Source: Candidatus Villigracilis propinquus (GTDB lineage: Bacteria; Chloroflexota; Anaerolineae; Anaerolineales; Villigracilaceae). Taken from it: a stretch of 64,000 bases of DNA. Each line of letters begins with the position of its first letter. Position 1 is the stretch's first letter. Below are positions 25,106 to 34,209 of this stretch, piece after piece. The stretch is from positions 190,511-254,510 of the forward strand of contig JADKDM010000010.1 in assembly GCA_016714565.1 (NCBI GenBank). Reading direction: 5' to 3'. Under the pieces are notes generated by a model. It made no database searches. It saw only the letters and a program-made list of their open reading frames with translations, and was not told the origin of the DNA. Made by a program: the position numbers and the translations under genes.

Positions 25106-26365
25106 TCAGCCTCCAAACGGATTGCCGCTAGCGGAAGGAGGATTCAGAATGATCAAATCACCTTCCTTAACATCGCCGCTGGCAATCACGCTCTCCAGAT
25201 CGGATGAGGACCCGAGCTGAATCTTAACCTGAACAGGCTGGTTCTCCACAAGAATATATACAACCCGATTGCCATCCACAAGACGGACAGCCCTATTTGG
25301 GATCAGGATCACATCTTTCACTTCTTCAACCACAACATTGACGGCGGCTGTCATACCTGGTTTTACAAGTTCATCGGCATCTGTCAACTCAATCGTGACG
25401 GTGAAACTAACCACACCTTGTACGGTATCGCCAGCCTGCCCCACTTGAACGACCTTGCCCTGATATTCCTTGCCGAGGATGGCGTCAAATGTAAGTGTTG
25501 CGGTTTGACCCAAAGCCACACTGTTGATATCCACTTCTGAGACTTGCACATCCACCAATAAATGGGAGAGGTCGTCGATGCGATAACCAACCGTCCCCGT
25601 GGAGACCTGGTCTCCCACCGCCGGGCTTGCCTGTGTGATCGTCCCGTCAAATGGAGCGATCAAGTACGCCAAATTCAATGTGGACTGTGCGGCAGCTACG
25701 CGGGCTTCCGCGGCTGCAACGTCCGCTGAGTTGGGACCCTGCAACAGGCTTTCATATTTACGGCGGGCATCATCAAGCCGTGATTGAGCAAGAGCGAGGT
25801 CTTTATCCGCCTGCGCGACAGTTTCCGGGCTGGCAATGCCTTTATATTGTCTTGATTTCAACACACCGAATTCATAATAATAATCAGTGATCTCAATTTT
25901 TCCATTAAGTTTCATACGCCAGTTATAGGCTTTTTCATAGGCCTTCTCGGCGCTATCCACAGCCTTTTGGGCTTCCAAGCGTGCCGTATCGGAAGTAAGC
26001 AAATCTTCCAGCGCCTTTTTTGCGCTGACAAGATCAGCCTCAGCGAGGATAATATTTTGGTTGAGAGAGGCCTTATCAAGATTAGAAAGTATCTCTCCCT
26101 GTGAAGCGCTGCTCCCTACGTCCACATTGACCGCTTCCACGATCCCGCTCGTCTGCCAGATCAGAGTGGCGCTTTGTCTTGCGCGCACACTTCCCGTTGC
26201 GCCCACGGACGCGACCAGATTTCCGCGCTCAACAGGCACGGTTTGAAAGGCAACAACATCTTGATTGCCTGAGTTTGAAAAAATGGCGATCAACACTGCA
26301 ACCACCAGTACAACTCCCACGACGATCCACGTTCTGCGGGAAAATCTTGAAAAAAATTGTTTCAT
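25106..26365 (-). CDS. MacA/HlyD-type membrane fusion (adaptor) protein
   Basis: The start at 26365 (GGAGG 9 nt upstream) gives one membrane anchor (residues about 12-32), then a lipoyl-like half (GSVRARQSATLIWQTSG), a long coiled-coil hairpin with Ala/Glu/Leu heptads (about 85-210), a barrel domain (LIAPFDGTITQASPAVGDQV) and a C-terminal MacA-type domain ending in ILNPPSASGNPFGG. In diderms such proteins bridge to an outer-membrane channel. In monoderm Chloroflexota they probably assist the permease directly (inference). It is the first gene of the operon. Confidence 0.9.
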   Translation of the reverse strand: MKQFFSRFSRRTWIVVGVVLVVAVLIAIFSNSGNQDVVAFQTVPVERGNLVASVGATGSVRARQSATLIWQTSGIVEAVNVDVGSSASQGEILSNLDKASLNQNIILAEADLVSAKKALEDLLTSDTARLEAQKAVDSAEKAYEKAYNWRMKLNGKIEITDYYYEFGVLKSRQYKGIASPETVAQADKDLALAQSRLDDARRKYESLLQGPNSADVAAAEARVAAAQSTLNLAYLIAPFDGTITQASPAVGDQVSTGTVGYRIDDLSHLLVDVQVSEVDINSVALGQTATLTFDAILGKEYQGKVVQVGQAGDTVQGVVSFTVTIELTDADELVKPGMTAAVNVVVEEVKDVILIPNRAVRLVDGNRVVYILVENQPVQVKIQLGSSSDLESVIASGDVKEGDLIILNPPSASGNPFGG

Positions 26366-26648
26366 TATGAGCATCCTCCAGGAATACAGTCAGCCCGCGA
26401 TCGATCATTCTTACGAGCCAGACTATCCAGTTTATCAAATCATTGTGTGTAAATTGTGTAGGTCTATTTTAATTCAGGCGGACCAAATAGTCCCTCATTA
26501 TTGGCCTTGCTTTAATGATTATCTTATAAGAAATTTGTGACGATTATCCGAGGGTTTTGTGACATTTACGCCTATGTCTGTCCAAATACATTGGGTATCA
26601 TCACTCGAGACTTTATATGTACGGTATATATATTGATTCGGAGGCATA

Positions 26649-28091
26649 ATGCAGGCTGTACCCAGCGAATTTTTGGCAATTGACAGGAAAGAACGTGCGA
26701 ACCGGCCGTTCTTTGACCTTGACCTGCGCGCGCCGGAAGCACGAACCTGCGATTTCGATGATGTGGTCATTGAATTTGACCCCGAGCGAGCCATGGTGGA
26801 AGCAGCACGCTGCATCCATTGTCCGGATCCCGCTCCCTGCATGGTTGCCTGTCCAACTGCAAATGACATCCCTTCCGCCATGTGGTTGATCGAACAGGGG
26901 CGTTTCGTGGAAGCGGCTGGAATTTATCACACGACCAGTTCCCTTCCCGAAGTGTGCGGACGCGTTTGTCCGCATGAAGCCTTATGTCAGGGCTCCTGTG
27001 TTTTGAACAAACATCATCAGCCGGTTCTATGCGGTGAACTGGAAGCCTTTACAGTAGACTATGAACGCCGCACTAGCGGGTACAACATCCCTGTAGGCGA
27101 ACCAAAAAACAAGCGCGTTGCCGTGATCGGTGCAGGACCTGCAGGCCTCGGGTGCGCGGATATGCTCGTCCAAAAAGGCTATGATGTAACGATCTTCGAA
27201 TCCAAGCCCGCCCCTGGCGGATTGCTCGTGTACGGCATCCCGAATTTCAAACTTTCCAAGGAAGTCTGGCAGGAAAAATGGGAAGAGTTTGAAAAAGCTG
27301 GCGTGAAATTCTCACCAAACACTTACATCGGAAAAGATAAAACTATCGACGGCCTGTTTGCAGAAGGCTTCGAAGCCGTTTTCATTGGCGTCGGCTCTGA
27401 GATCGATGCAAAAATGGAAGACACCCCTGGCACAGATCTGCCCGGCGTATACGAAGCCACAGACTTCCTCATCCGCGGAAACGTGGAAACTGACCAGCTT
27501 CCCGAAAACATGCGCAAACCGCTTGAAGTGGGCAGGCGCGTTGTGGTCATCGGCGGTGGCGACACTGCCTCCGACTGTCTGCGAACCGCGCTTCGGCTCG
27601 GCGCAGAAGATGTCACCTGCCTGTATCGCCGTACCGAAAAAGAAATGCCCGGCGGAAAGAAAGACCGCAAAATGGCGCGGGAAGAAGGCGCAAAGTACCG
27701 CTTCCTCACCCAGCCTGTAAAATTCATCGCCGGTGCGGATGGCAAACTCGCCGCCGTCGAATGCATTGAGATGAAGCTTGGCGAACCCGATGCAAAAGGA
27801 CGCCGCAAACCTGTTCCCGTGGAAAGCTCCAACTTCAGCGTTGCAGCCGATACCGCCATTCTTGCGCTTGGCTATTGGCCCGACCCCATCATCAGCAAAA
27901 CCACACCAGACCTTGAAACCCATGACTGGGGCCTCGTCACCGTAAAAAGCAAAACCACCGGCCAAACCTCCCGCGAAGGTGTATTCTCCGGCGGAGACTG
28001 TGTCACCGGTCCCGACCTCGTTGTTACAGCCATGGTCGGCGGAAGAAAAGCAGCGCTCGCAATTGATGAATACCTGAAAAACAAGAAATAA
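26649..28091 (+). CDS. GltD-like NADPH-dependent flavin/Fe-S oxidoreductase
   Basis: A 480-residue protein of the glutamate synthase small-subunit family. The N-terminal Fe-S region has CIHCPDPAPCMVACPTAND and VCGRVCPHEALCQGSC, enough for two [4Fe-4S] clusters. The FAD site is VAVIGAGPAGLGCADML and the NADPH site VVVIGGGDTASDCLRTAL; it ends with GDCVTGPDLVVTAMVGGRKA. GltD feeds electrons to GltB, but no gltB is adjacent. NfnB-like or another electron-bifurcating role is possible. GGAGG precedes ATG 26649. It is followed by a strong terminator, so it is a single-gene unit. Confidence 0.85.
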   Translation: MQAVPSEFLAIDRKERANRPFFDLDLRAPEARTCDFDDVVIEFDPERAMVEAARCIHCPDPAPCMVACPTANDIPSAMWLIEQGRFVEAAGIYHTTSSLPEVCGRVCPHEALCQGSCVLNKHHQPVLCGELEAFTVDYERRTSGYNIPVGEPKNKRVAVIGAGPAGLGCADMLVQKGYDVTIFESKPAPGGLLVYGIPNFKLSKEVWQEKWEEFEKAGVKFSPNTYIGKDKTIDGLFAEGFEAVFIGVGSEIDAKMEDTPGTDLPGVYEATDFLIRGNVETDQLPENMRKPLEVGRRVVVIGGGDTASDCLRTALRLGAEDVTCLYRRTEKEMPGGKKDRKMAREEGAKYRFLTQPVKFIAGADGKLAAVECIEMKLGEPDAKGRRKPVPVESSNFSVAADTAILALGYWPDPIISKTTPDLETHDWGLVTVKSKTTGQTSREGVFSGGDCVTGPDLVVTAMVGGRKAALAIDEYLKNKK

Positions 28092-28115
28092 CCTGTTGTG
28101 AGGGCAGGGTGTAAT

Positions 28116-28153
28116 AACAGGCTGCACGTAACGTGCAGCCTGTTCCTTTTTTT
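28116..28153 (+). terminator. Intrinsic terminator of the GltD-like gene
   Basis: 13-bp perfect stem (28116-28128 with 28132-28144), tight 3-nt loop, followed by CCTTTTTTT. Confidence 0.9.
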
Positions 28154-28158
28154 ACACT

Positions 28159-28195
28159 CAAGCTCTGTCGAGGGCTAAGCCCTCGACAGAGCTTG
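28159..28195. repeat. Perfect 17-bp palindrome with core GAGGGCTAAGCCCTC
   Basis: Arms 28159-28175 and 28179-28195 are perfect reverse complements around TAA. It follows the terminator and precedes the promoter of the next operon. The same core recurs at 55931-55961, so this is probably a dispersed repeat. Confidence 0.75.
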
Positions 28196-28228
28196 CTTTC
28201 ATAAATTTCAGAAACAGCCAAACCCATT

Positions 28229-28237
28229 TGTTATAAT
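28229..28237 (+). promoter_or_regulatory. Extended -10 promoter, leaderless start
   Basis: TGTTATAAT (extended -10; hexamer TATAAT 28232-28237) ends exactly 7 nt before the ATG at 28245, and no ribosome-binding site is present. Transcription would start at or next to the start codon. Confidence 0.65.
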
Positions 28238-28244
28238 CCAGCCT

Positions 28245-29549
28245 ATGTTTCAGCGCATTGTTCGCGGGCTTGAGGTCACTCTCACTCTCATCATCCTCGG
28301 TTTTATCGTCGGCTACAGCAACCCATCGCTCACGCACCCCATTGAAAAGGTGCGCGCATTTACCCGCCAAGTGGAATTCAACTTCGTCACTTGGATCGCC
28401 AACGCCGCCAAAATAAAGGTACGCGCCGCTTCGGCCGGTATTCCCTACACGCTCAACAACGAATCTCAAAAAGAGATCGTCAACGAAAATCTGCGCGTCA
28501 CCCAACTCATTCTCGAAAAAGAATACCAGCTCGCCCGCATCTACGCCGACCCCGCCGTCACAGACAAGGAACTTGCCTCCGAAGCCTTGCGCGCCGAGCT
28601 TGACGAACACTACGCAAGGCAAAGCCAGCTCGCCCCCCTCGCCGAAGCGATCCTTCAGGAACAGGTCACACAAATACTGGCAGAGCTTGGCTTCACCGCA
28701 GCCGGACAACCAATACCAAACGTCTGGTACCACTCCACGCCGCTGCCCATGGCACTCATCGTCTCACCGCGCGACCACATCGAACAAGTGGCAAACATCT
28801 CCCTCAACACAGACCTCACCGTGGATGTCCAGGCGCGCATCGAAAGCAGCGTGGACAAAAAACTCAATATCTCATCGCTGGTTGTAAATGTCGGCGGCGT
28901 TGGCGCCTACCCCACCATGGTGCAGCGCACAACCGACCTGAATTGGACACTCAGCACCATCGCCCACGAATGGATCCACAATTACCTCACCCTGCGCCCG
29001 CTTGGTCTCCTCTACGGCGAAAGCCCCGAACTCCGCACAATGAACGAAACCACCGCCTCCATCGCAGGGGATGAGATCGGAGCGCTCGTCATCGAACGCT
29101 TCTACCCCGAGCGGATGGCTACGCTTCAGCCTGCCCCACGCGAAGACAGCGCCTCTTTCCCAAGCCTGAGCCTGATCTCGTTTCCTATTGAACATCCCAC
29201 ACCGGGAGATTTTCTGCGCCCCCCGTTCGACTACCGCGCTCAAATGTACGAAACCCGCATCACAGCAGATGCCCTGCTTGCGGAAGGAAAGATAGATGAA
29301 GCCGAAGCCTACATGGAAGCACGCCGCCAGGTCTTCCTGCAAAATGGATATTTACTTCGCAAGATCAATCAGGCCTATTTTGCATTTTTTGGCGCATACG
29401 CCGATACCCCCGGCGGCGCAGCGGGCGAAGACCCCGTTGGGCCGGCTGTCCGTGCATTGCGTGAACAAAGCGAATCGCTGGCGGACTTCGTCAACACCAT
29501 TGCATGGATGTGGAAATACGAGCAATTACAAAAGGCAGTCGGCCAGTAA
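28245..29549 (+). CDS. Membrane-anchored putative zinc metallopeptidase
   Basis: A 434-residue protein with one N-terminal helix (VTLTLIILGFIVGY). The rest is predicted to be extracytoplasmic. TIAHEWIHNYLTL contains HExxH at residues 241-245, and NETTASIAGDE at 267-277 supplies a candidate third metal ligand (Glu268, or Glu277), as in gluzincins. Residues 60-160 are helical and Gln/Glu-rich. The family is not recognised; peptidase activity is inferred from the zinc motif. It starts a coupled gene set with the downstream folding lipoprotein, to which it abuts without spacer. Confidence 0.7.
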   Translation: MFQRIVRGLEVTLTLIILGFIVGYSNPSLTHPIEKVRAFTRQVEFNFVTWIANAAKIKVRAASAGIPYTLNNESQKEIVNENLRVTQLILEKEYQLARIYADPAVTDKELASEALRAELDEHYARQSQLAPLAEAILQEQVTQILAELGFTAAGQPIPNVWYHSTPLPMALIVSPRDHIEQVANISLNTDLTVDVQARIESSVDKKLNISSLVVNVGGVGAYPTMVQRTTDLNWTLSTIAHEWIHNYLTLRPLGLLYGESPELRTMNETTASIAGDEIGALVIERFYPERMATLQPAPREDSASFPSLSLISFPIEHPTPGDFLRPPFDYRAQMYETRITADALLAEGKIDEAEAYMEARRQVFLQNGYLLRKINQAYFAFFGAYADTPGGAAGEDPVGPAVRALREQSESLADFVNTIAWMWKYEQLQKAVGQ

Positions 29550-30782
29550 ATGAAACGAACCCTGATCATATTATTTCTTTCCATTGGAAGTATTTTTATC
29601 CTCAGCGCATGTGCTAGCCAAACGGAAGTTCCAACGCCAGTTGCCTTTATCGCAACCCCGTTCATTGTTGACACCCCGACCCCGGTCATTGGCTGTTCGA
29701 GCATTTCCGCCGAGCCCACTCCCGCCCTCGGAATAAACTCCATCTATCCGCCCGTCAGCGGCACGGATTTTTCCATCGGCCCCGCTGATGCACCCGTGAC
29801 CCTCGTTCTCTATTGCGACTTTCAATCCACCGGTTGTAAAGGCATGGAAACGGTTGTCACTGAATTGATAAAAAATCACGATGACCTGCGTTTCGTCTTC
29901 CGTCCCCTGCCACTGATCGGCATCATGGACAAATCTGAATTGGCGATCCTTGCCGCGCTTGCCGCAGACGAGCAGGGAAAGTTCTGGGCCATGTACGACC
30001 TGCTCTTTGCCAAATACAACGAGTGGACCGTTTTGGCTCCAGCCAGGTTCAATGCCTGGGCTGTAAAAGAAGCTGTCGGGCTGGGTATGAATGGGGACCA
30101 ATTTACAGCGGCGATAAATGCCCCGGAAACAGCAACCAGAATGATGTCCATGTATGATGCGGCGAAGCAATTATCCATCGCAGCCGTCCCGCTTGTCCTC
30201 ATCAACGGCGAGCAATTCTTTCTGCTCGATTACAAAAATATGAACGACACCATCGGCATCATTGCGCTTGGGCGAAAACAATTCACCACATGCCCGCCAT
30301 TTAATATCGACACCTCCAAACAATACACCGCCGTCATTCAAACGGAAAAGGGCGAAATCGTGCTTCAACTGTTTCCCGATAAAGCGCCGCTGTCTGTGAA
30401 CTCGTTCGTGTTCCTCGCGCGCGAAGGCTGGTTTGACGGCGTGACCTTTCACCGTGTGATCCCCGGTTTTGCCGCGCAAGCCGGTGACCCGAGCGGCACC
30501 GGCAAAGGCAACCCTGGATATTTTTTCAATAACGAGATCAGCGACCTGTTTTTTGACAAGCCCGGCATGGTGGGTATGGCAAACTCCGGCCCGGATACGA
30601 ATGGAAGCCAGTTCTTTATCACATTCGCGCCGGCTCCGCATCTGGATGGTTCCTACACGATCTTTGGACGGGTACTTAGCGGTCTGGATGTTGCGGAAAA
30701 CCTGACGCCACGCGACCCTGACCAAGGCACCCTTCTGCCGCCCGGGGATAAGATCATCAGCATCACGATCGAAGAGAAATAA
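29550..30782 (+). CDS. DsbA-like/cyclophilin fusion lipoprotein
   Basis: A lipobox at ILSAC anchors the protein. After a Pro/Thr linker, residues about 75-245 form a DsbA-type thioredoxin fold (GPADAPVTLVLYCDFQ, then a cis-Pro-like IAAVPLVLING). The catalytic CxxC is changed to Ser93-Thr-Gly-Cys96, with an additional Cys89. Residues about 262-410 are a cyclophilin-type prolyl isomerase: FHRVIPGFAAQAGDPSGTG, GMVGMANSGPDTNGSQFF and YTIFGRVLSG. Both modules assist protein folding outside the membrane. The fusion and missing first Cys suggest a binding or monothiol role rather than an oxidase (inference). The stop overlaps the next start. Confidence 0.88.
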   Translation: MKRTLIILFLSIGSIFILSACASQTEVPTPVAFIATPFIVDTPTPVIGCSSISAEPTPALGINSIYPPVSGTDFSIGPADAPVTLVLYCDFQSTGCKGMETVVTELIKNHDDLRFVFRPLPLIGIMDKSELAILAALAADEQGKFWAMYDLLFAKYNEWTVLAPARFNAWAVKEAVGLGMNGDQFTAAINAPETATRMMSMYDAAKQLSIAAVPLVLINGEQFFLLDYKNMNDTIGIIALGRKQFTTCPPFNIDTSKQYTAVIQTEKGEIVLQLFPDKAPLSVNSFVFLAREGWFDGVTFHRVIPGFAAQAGDPSGTGKGNPGYFFNNEISDLFFDKPGMVGMANSGPDTNGSQFFITFAPAPHLDGSYTIFGRVLSGLDVAENLTPRDPDQGTLLPPGDKIISITIEEK

Positions 30783-32032
30783 TGCAGACAAAAAAGACTC
30801 ATTGGGCTTCCATTTTTATTCTGTTCGTTTTTGGCATCAGCATATTGTTTTTGTTCTTAATTGTTGCACTCCTCGGAGTAAGTTCATTGGTCGATCTGTT
30901 CAAAAAAAGCGGCGACCCCGTGGTTGAAATGATCGGCGCGGCAGCCTTTGGTTTTGAGATCGTGCTGCTGTTGCTCTGTGGATGGTTCGTTCTGCAAAAA
31001 GCAATGAACCGCGACATCGCAGATACTCCATTCATCCCGCCGTTTGCAGATTGGCATCTTATCCCCGTGATCGGGCTGGCGCTGGTCGGCGTAACAGTCG
31101 GCGGACTGGCTGCCTATTCAGAAATTAAATGGCTGGGCTGGCTCATCATGCCGTTCGCCACCATCCTTGTCATCGTACCGCCCATCGGGCTGTTGTTCGG
31201 CTACGGCTCCCGTGGGCTGGAGACGGGTCCGCGCTGGCGGGTTTTCGCTGTCCTCGGTTTGGGAATGACGGTTGGCCCGGTGATCATGGTTGTGCTCGAA
31301 ATGGTCACGCTTCTTGGGATTATCGTTGCAGGCGCAGTCCTAATCGCGATCCTTGAACCAGCCACATTTCAAGATATGATCCAGCTCTCCCAGATCATTC
31401 AAACGGAAACCAGTGAAGATGTGCTGCTCAATTTGCTTGCGCCTTATATTTCCAACCCATTTGCAATTGCCGTAGGCATTGGGTATATTGCCCTCATCGT
31501 TCCGCTTATTGAAGAATTACTAAAGCCTCTGGCGGTCTGGCTTTTTGCATCGAAGATCGAAAGCCCATCTCAGGGATTTGTGCTGGGATTATTGAGCGGA
31601 GCCGCCTTCGCATTGATCGAAAGCCTGAACGCCAGCGCAGATGGAACCACCAGTTGGCCTATCATTGTCAGCGTGCGCGCTGGGACAAGCATCCTGCACA
31701 TAACGGCTTCCGGGTTGATGGGATGGGGAATCGTCTCTGCCTTCAAAGAGAAGCGATACGGGCGTTTTTTCGCCGCCTATTTTTCGGCAGTGATGATCCA
31801 TGGAATTTGGAACGCATCTGCTGTGGGAACGGGTCTTTCCGCCCTCGGCGAATCGATTGGCAGACCAGAGTGGCTGCTTAATTTTGCCCCCGCTTTGGTC
31901 TGTGGATTGCTCGTTATGGGAGTAGGTATGTTCGCGGTCCTGCTTGCCTCCAACCGAAAACTTAGGAATATTTCCAAACCGATCACTCTCGAAGAAAATG
32001 ACATCAAAGAAGAGGAAGTACAATCCGCATGA
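30782..32032 (+). CDS. PrsW-family intramembrane metalloprotease-like protein
   Basis: 416 residues with about ten membrane helices. The PrsW-type motif EELLKPLAVWLFA (residues about 240-252) is followed by GFVLGLLSGAAFALIESLNA and a later IHGIWNASAVGTG with a conserved His. These Glu/His positions correspond to the proposed active site of PrsW and related CPBP-like membrane proteases. PrsW in B. subtilis cleaves an anti-sigma factor; no anti-sigma factor is adjacent here. The ATG overlaps the preceding TAA, so it is coupled to the folding lipoprotein. Confidence 0.8.
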   Translation: MQTKKTHWASIFILFVFGISILFLFLIVALLGVSSLVDLFKKSGDPVVEMIGAAAFGFEIVLLLLCGWFVLQKAMNRDIADTPFIPPFADWHLIPVIGLALVGVTVGGLAAYSEIKWLGWLIMPFATILVIVPPIGLLFGYGSRGLETGPRWRVFAVLGLGMTVGPVIMVVLEMVTLLGIIVAGAVLIAILEPATFQDMIQLSQIIQTETSEDVLLNLLAPYISNPFAIAVGIGYIALIVPLIEELLKPLAVWLFASKIESPSQGFVLGLLSGAAFALIESLNASADGTTSWPIIVSVRAGTSILHITASGLMGWGIVSAFKEKRYGRFFAAYFSAVMIHGIWNASAVGTGLSALGESIGRPEWLLNFAPALVCGLLVMGVGMFAVLLASNRKLRNISKPITLEENDIKEEEVQSA

Positions 32033-32859
32033 ATTACTCATCCACAGCACGGGATGGAGACCTTGCCCAACTAGTCGGCCTCACCCACAAGCATTTTATT
32101 ATCACCCTCAAAGCCGGTGGAGATTTTCAAAGTCACCGCGGCGTATTGAAACACGACGACCTCATCGGCAAACCCTGGGGCTCACAGGTCTTCAGCCACA
32201 CAGGCGCACCTTTCTTTTTATTACAGCCCTCGCTTTCAGACATTTTGAATGAACTCCCGCGCACCACTCAGATCCTCTACCCGAAAGACATCGGATATAT
32301 CCTCATTCAAATGGGCGTGGCTCCCGGTCAAACTGTGATGGAAGCAGGCACCGGTTCCGGTTCCATGACCATTGCATTGGCTACCGCCGTCGGCGCGGAA
32401 GGAAAAGTCATCTCGTATGAACATAAACCGGATGTGCAGAATCTGGCACGCAAGAATGTTGAACGCATCGGCCTCGCTTCGCGCCTGACCTTCAAACTGC
32501 GCGACATTCAATTGGGCTTCGACGAAACTGACGCAGACGCCTTCTTCCTCGATGTGCAAAATCCTTTTGACTACATCGCCCAAGTCCGCAATGCCCTCAA
32601 GCCCGGCGGTTTCTTTGGCACAATTCTGCCAACCTTTAATCAAGTGGAAAGAACCCTGCTTGCCCTAAGACTAAACAAGTTCGCATTCATCGAAGTATGT
32701 GAACTCATCCTGCGCTACTACAAAGCGGATCCAAGCCGCCTCCGCCCCACTGACCGCATGGTGGCGCACACTGGCTTTTTAGTATTCGCCCGAAAGATCG
32801 AAGAGACCCTCGACCCCCGCGCGGTGGAATTAGCCAACGAAGCAGGCGTGGATTCATAG
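32029..32859 (+). CDS. trmI: tRNA (adenine-N1)-methyltransferase TrmI
   Basis: A 276-residue class I SAM methyltransferase that methylates A58 in the tRNA T-loop. The N-terminal beta domain (LVGLTHKHFIITLKAGGDF) is followed by a conserved RTTQILYPKDIGYILIQMG, SAM motif I VMEAGTGSGSMTIALA and the acidic loop ISYEHKPDVQNLARKNVE. The catalytic Asp region is FFLDVQNPFDYIAQV. It overlaps the PrsW-like gene by 4 nt. The family normally acts as a homotetramer. Confidence 0.93.
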   Translation: MNYSSTARDGDLAQLVGLTHKHFIITLKAGGDFQSHRGVLKHDDLIGKPWGSQVFSHTGAPFFLLQPSLSDILNELPRTTQILYPKDIGYILIQMGVAPGQTVMEAGTGSGSMTIALATAVGAEGKVISYEHKPDVQNLARKNVERIGLASRLTFKLRDIQLGFDETDADAFFLDVQNPFDYIAQVRNALKPGGFFGTILPTFNQVERTLLALRLNKFAFIEVCELILRYYKADPSRLRPTDRMVAHTGFLVFARKIEETLDPRAVELANEAGVDS

Positions 32860-32871
32860 CAGGAGGACCCC

Positions 32872-33419
32872 ATGTTTCGACGCCGTGGACAACGCATGAT
32901 CCGCAGAATGGCAAGACGGGAGGACATCCCGCCCGTTTTGCAGCAAGCCAACCAAATGATGGCTAATGGTGATTATAAAAACGCCGCCGAATCTTTTCAC
33001 GCTCTGGCAATGGGCGCAGAAGAACGGTTCCCGCACCGCGCGCCATTTTTATATGTTGAAGCAGGACGCGCCGCAATTCTCAGCGGAGAGACAAAAACTG
33101 GCATCGCAGACCTGCGCCGTGGATTAACCCTGTTGGCAACCCAGCAGCGTTTTACAAGAATGCAGATGCTAGGTCAGCGCATCGTGAATGAATTGCAGGC
33201 ACGCGGCTTGAACGCCGAAGCAGAAGAGATCTCCAATTTATTGAACGGCAACCTCCCCACCGTACCACTGTTGAAACAGCCGCTCCTCAAAAAAGGCCTG
33301 TTCTGCCAACCCATTGCCCAGCCTGCGGTGCGGCGGTAAAGCCGGACGAAGTCGAATGGCTGGACGACATCACTGCCGAATGTTCCTATTGCGGCAGCCC
33401 GATACGAGACGAAAAATAA
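32872..33419 (+). CDS. Helical-repeat protein with C-terminal zinc ribbon, one frameshift
   Basis: The frame from 32872 encodes an Arg-rich N-terminus followed by TPR-like helices (LQQANQMMANGDYKNAAESF; residues about 20-130). After an A-run at 33289-33294 the good frame shifts and continues with HCPACGAAVKPDEVEW and AECSYCGSPIRDEK, a CxxC-CxxC zinc ribbon ending at 33419. Joining them requires one single-base correction. It is probably an adaptor-like protein; its function is unknown. GGAGG lies upstream of the ATG. It sits 12 nt after trmI in the same operon. Confidence 0.75.
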
Positions 33420-33429
33420 ACTTTATTCG

Positions 33430-34029
33430 ATGAGCCATTTAACCGAAGATTTCATTTCCCTAAAATTGGCAGAAGCCGCGCAAAACGCCGAATCGTCAGA
33501 CGGCTACGCCGAGATCCCCGTCAAACCAGAGACGCGATTAAGATCAGCAGCCGTGCTTGTCCCATTGATGTACTTTCAGAACGAGTGGCACATCCTCTTC
33601 ACCCGCCGCACAGACCGGGTCGAATCCCACAAGGGGCAGGTCTCCTTCCCCGGCGGCGCAAGTGACGAAGGCGAAACCACCCCCGAACAAACCGCCCTGC
33701 GCGAAGCGGACGAGGAAATCGGCATGAAGCCGGACGATGTAAAAGTGCTCGGGAGACTCAGCCGATTGATAACCATCAGCAGTTTCCGGGTGAGTCCGAT
33801 CGTGGGCGTCATCCCGTGGCCGTATGCCTTTCGCGTGGCAGGGGTCGAAGTGGCGCGAGTCTTCACCATCCCACTGCTATGGCTTGCAAATCGAAATAAT
33901 TATTGGGAATTTTCCCTGCGCGAATCGGAGCGCTCCCTGATCGCCTATCATCCGTATGACGGCGAATTGCTGTGGGGCGCCACAGCACGGATGACCGTGA
34001 ACTTTTTGAAAACGCTTGAGCTTTTGTAG
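33430..34029 (+). CDS. NUDIX hydrolase, probable CoA pyrophosphatase (NudL type)
   Basis: 199 residues. The Nudix box is GGASDEGETTPEQTALREADEEIG, read here as G-x5-E-x7-REUxEExG around residues 76-98. It is preceded by the NudL/CoA-diphosphatase signature (FTRRTDRVESHKGQVSFPGG, residues about 57-76). Such enzymes cleave CoA or acyl-CoA to 4'-phosphopantetheine and 3',5'-ADP. It follows the zinc-ribbon gene by 10 nt. Confidence 0.9.
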   Translation: MSHLTEDFISLKLAEAAQNAESSDGYAEIPVKPETRLRSAAVLVPLMYFQNEWHILFTRRTDRVESHKGQVSFPGGASDEGETTPEQTALREADEEIGMKPDDVKVLGRLSRLITISSFRVSPIVGVIPWPYAFRVAGVEVARVFTIPLLWLANRNNYWEFSLRESERSLIAYHPYDGELLWGATARMTVNFLKTLELL

Positions 34030-34151
34030 CCGAAGCGCGAACTTCATCCTCCCGAAAGAGCATCGGGACAACACTACGCCAGTGCGGTGTGTGAGCGAAG
34101 TTGAGGATACGGAATAGTAAACTCTCGTTTTGCGTAAGGTGAGCTAAATAT

Positions 34152-34185
34152 AAAAAATCCGCCATCGAATGATGGCGGATTTTTT
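34152..34185. terminator. Bidirectional terminator between the NUDIX gene and rplY
   Basis: A 15-bp perfect stem (34152-34166 with 34171-34185) with GAAT loop. The A and T ends of the arms give a T-run for either strand. It separates the two convergent units. Confidence 0.9.
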
Positions 34186-34209
34186 GTTTCAAATAGATTT
34201 TGAAGGAGC

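Noticed and set aside
27312..28127. 271-codon minus-strand frame opposite the GltD-like gene
   Set aside because: Antisense shadow with no signals of its own.
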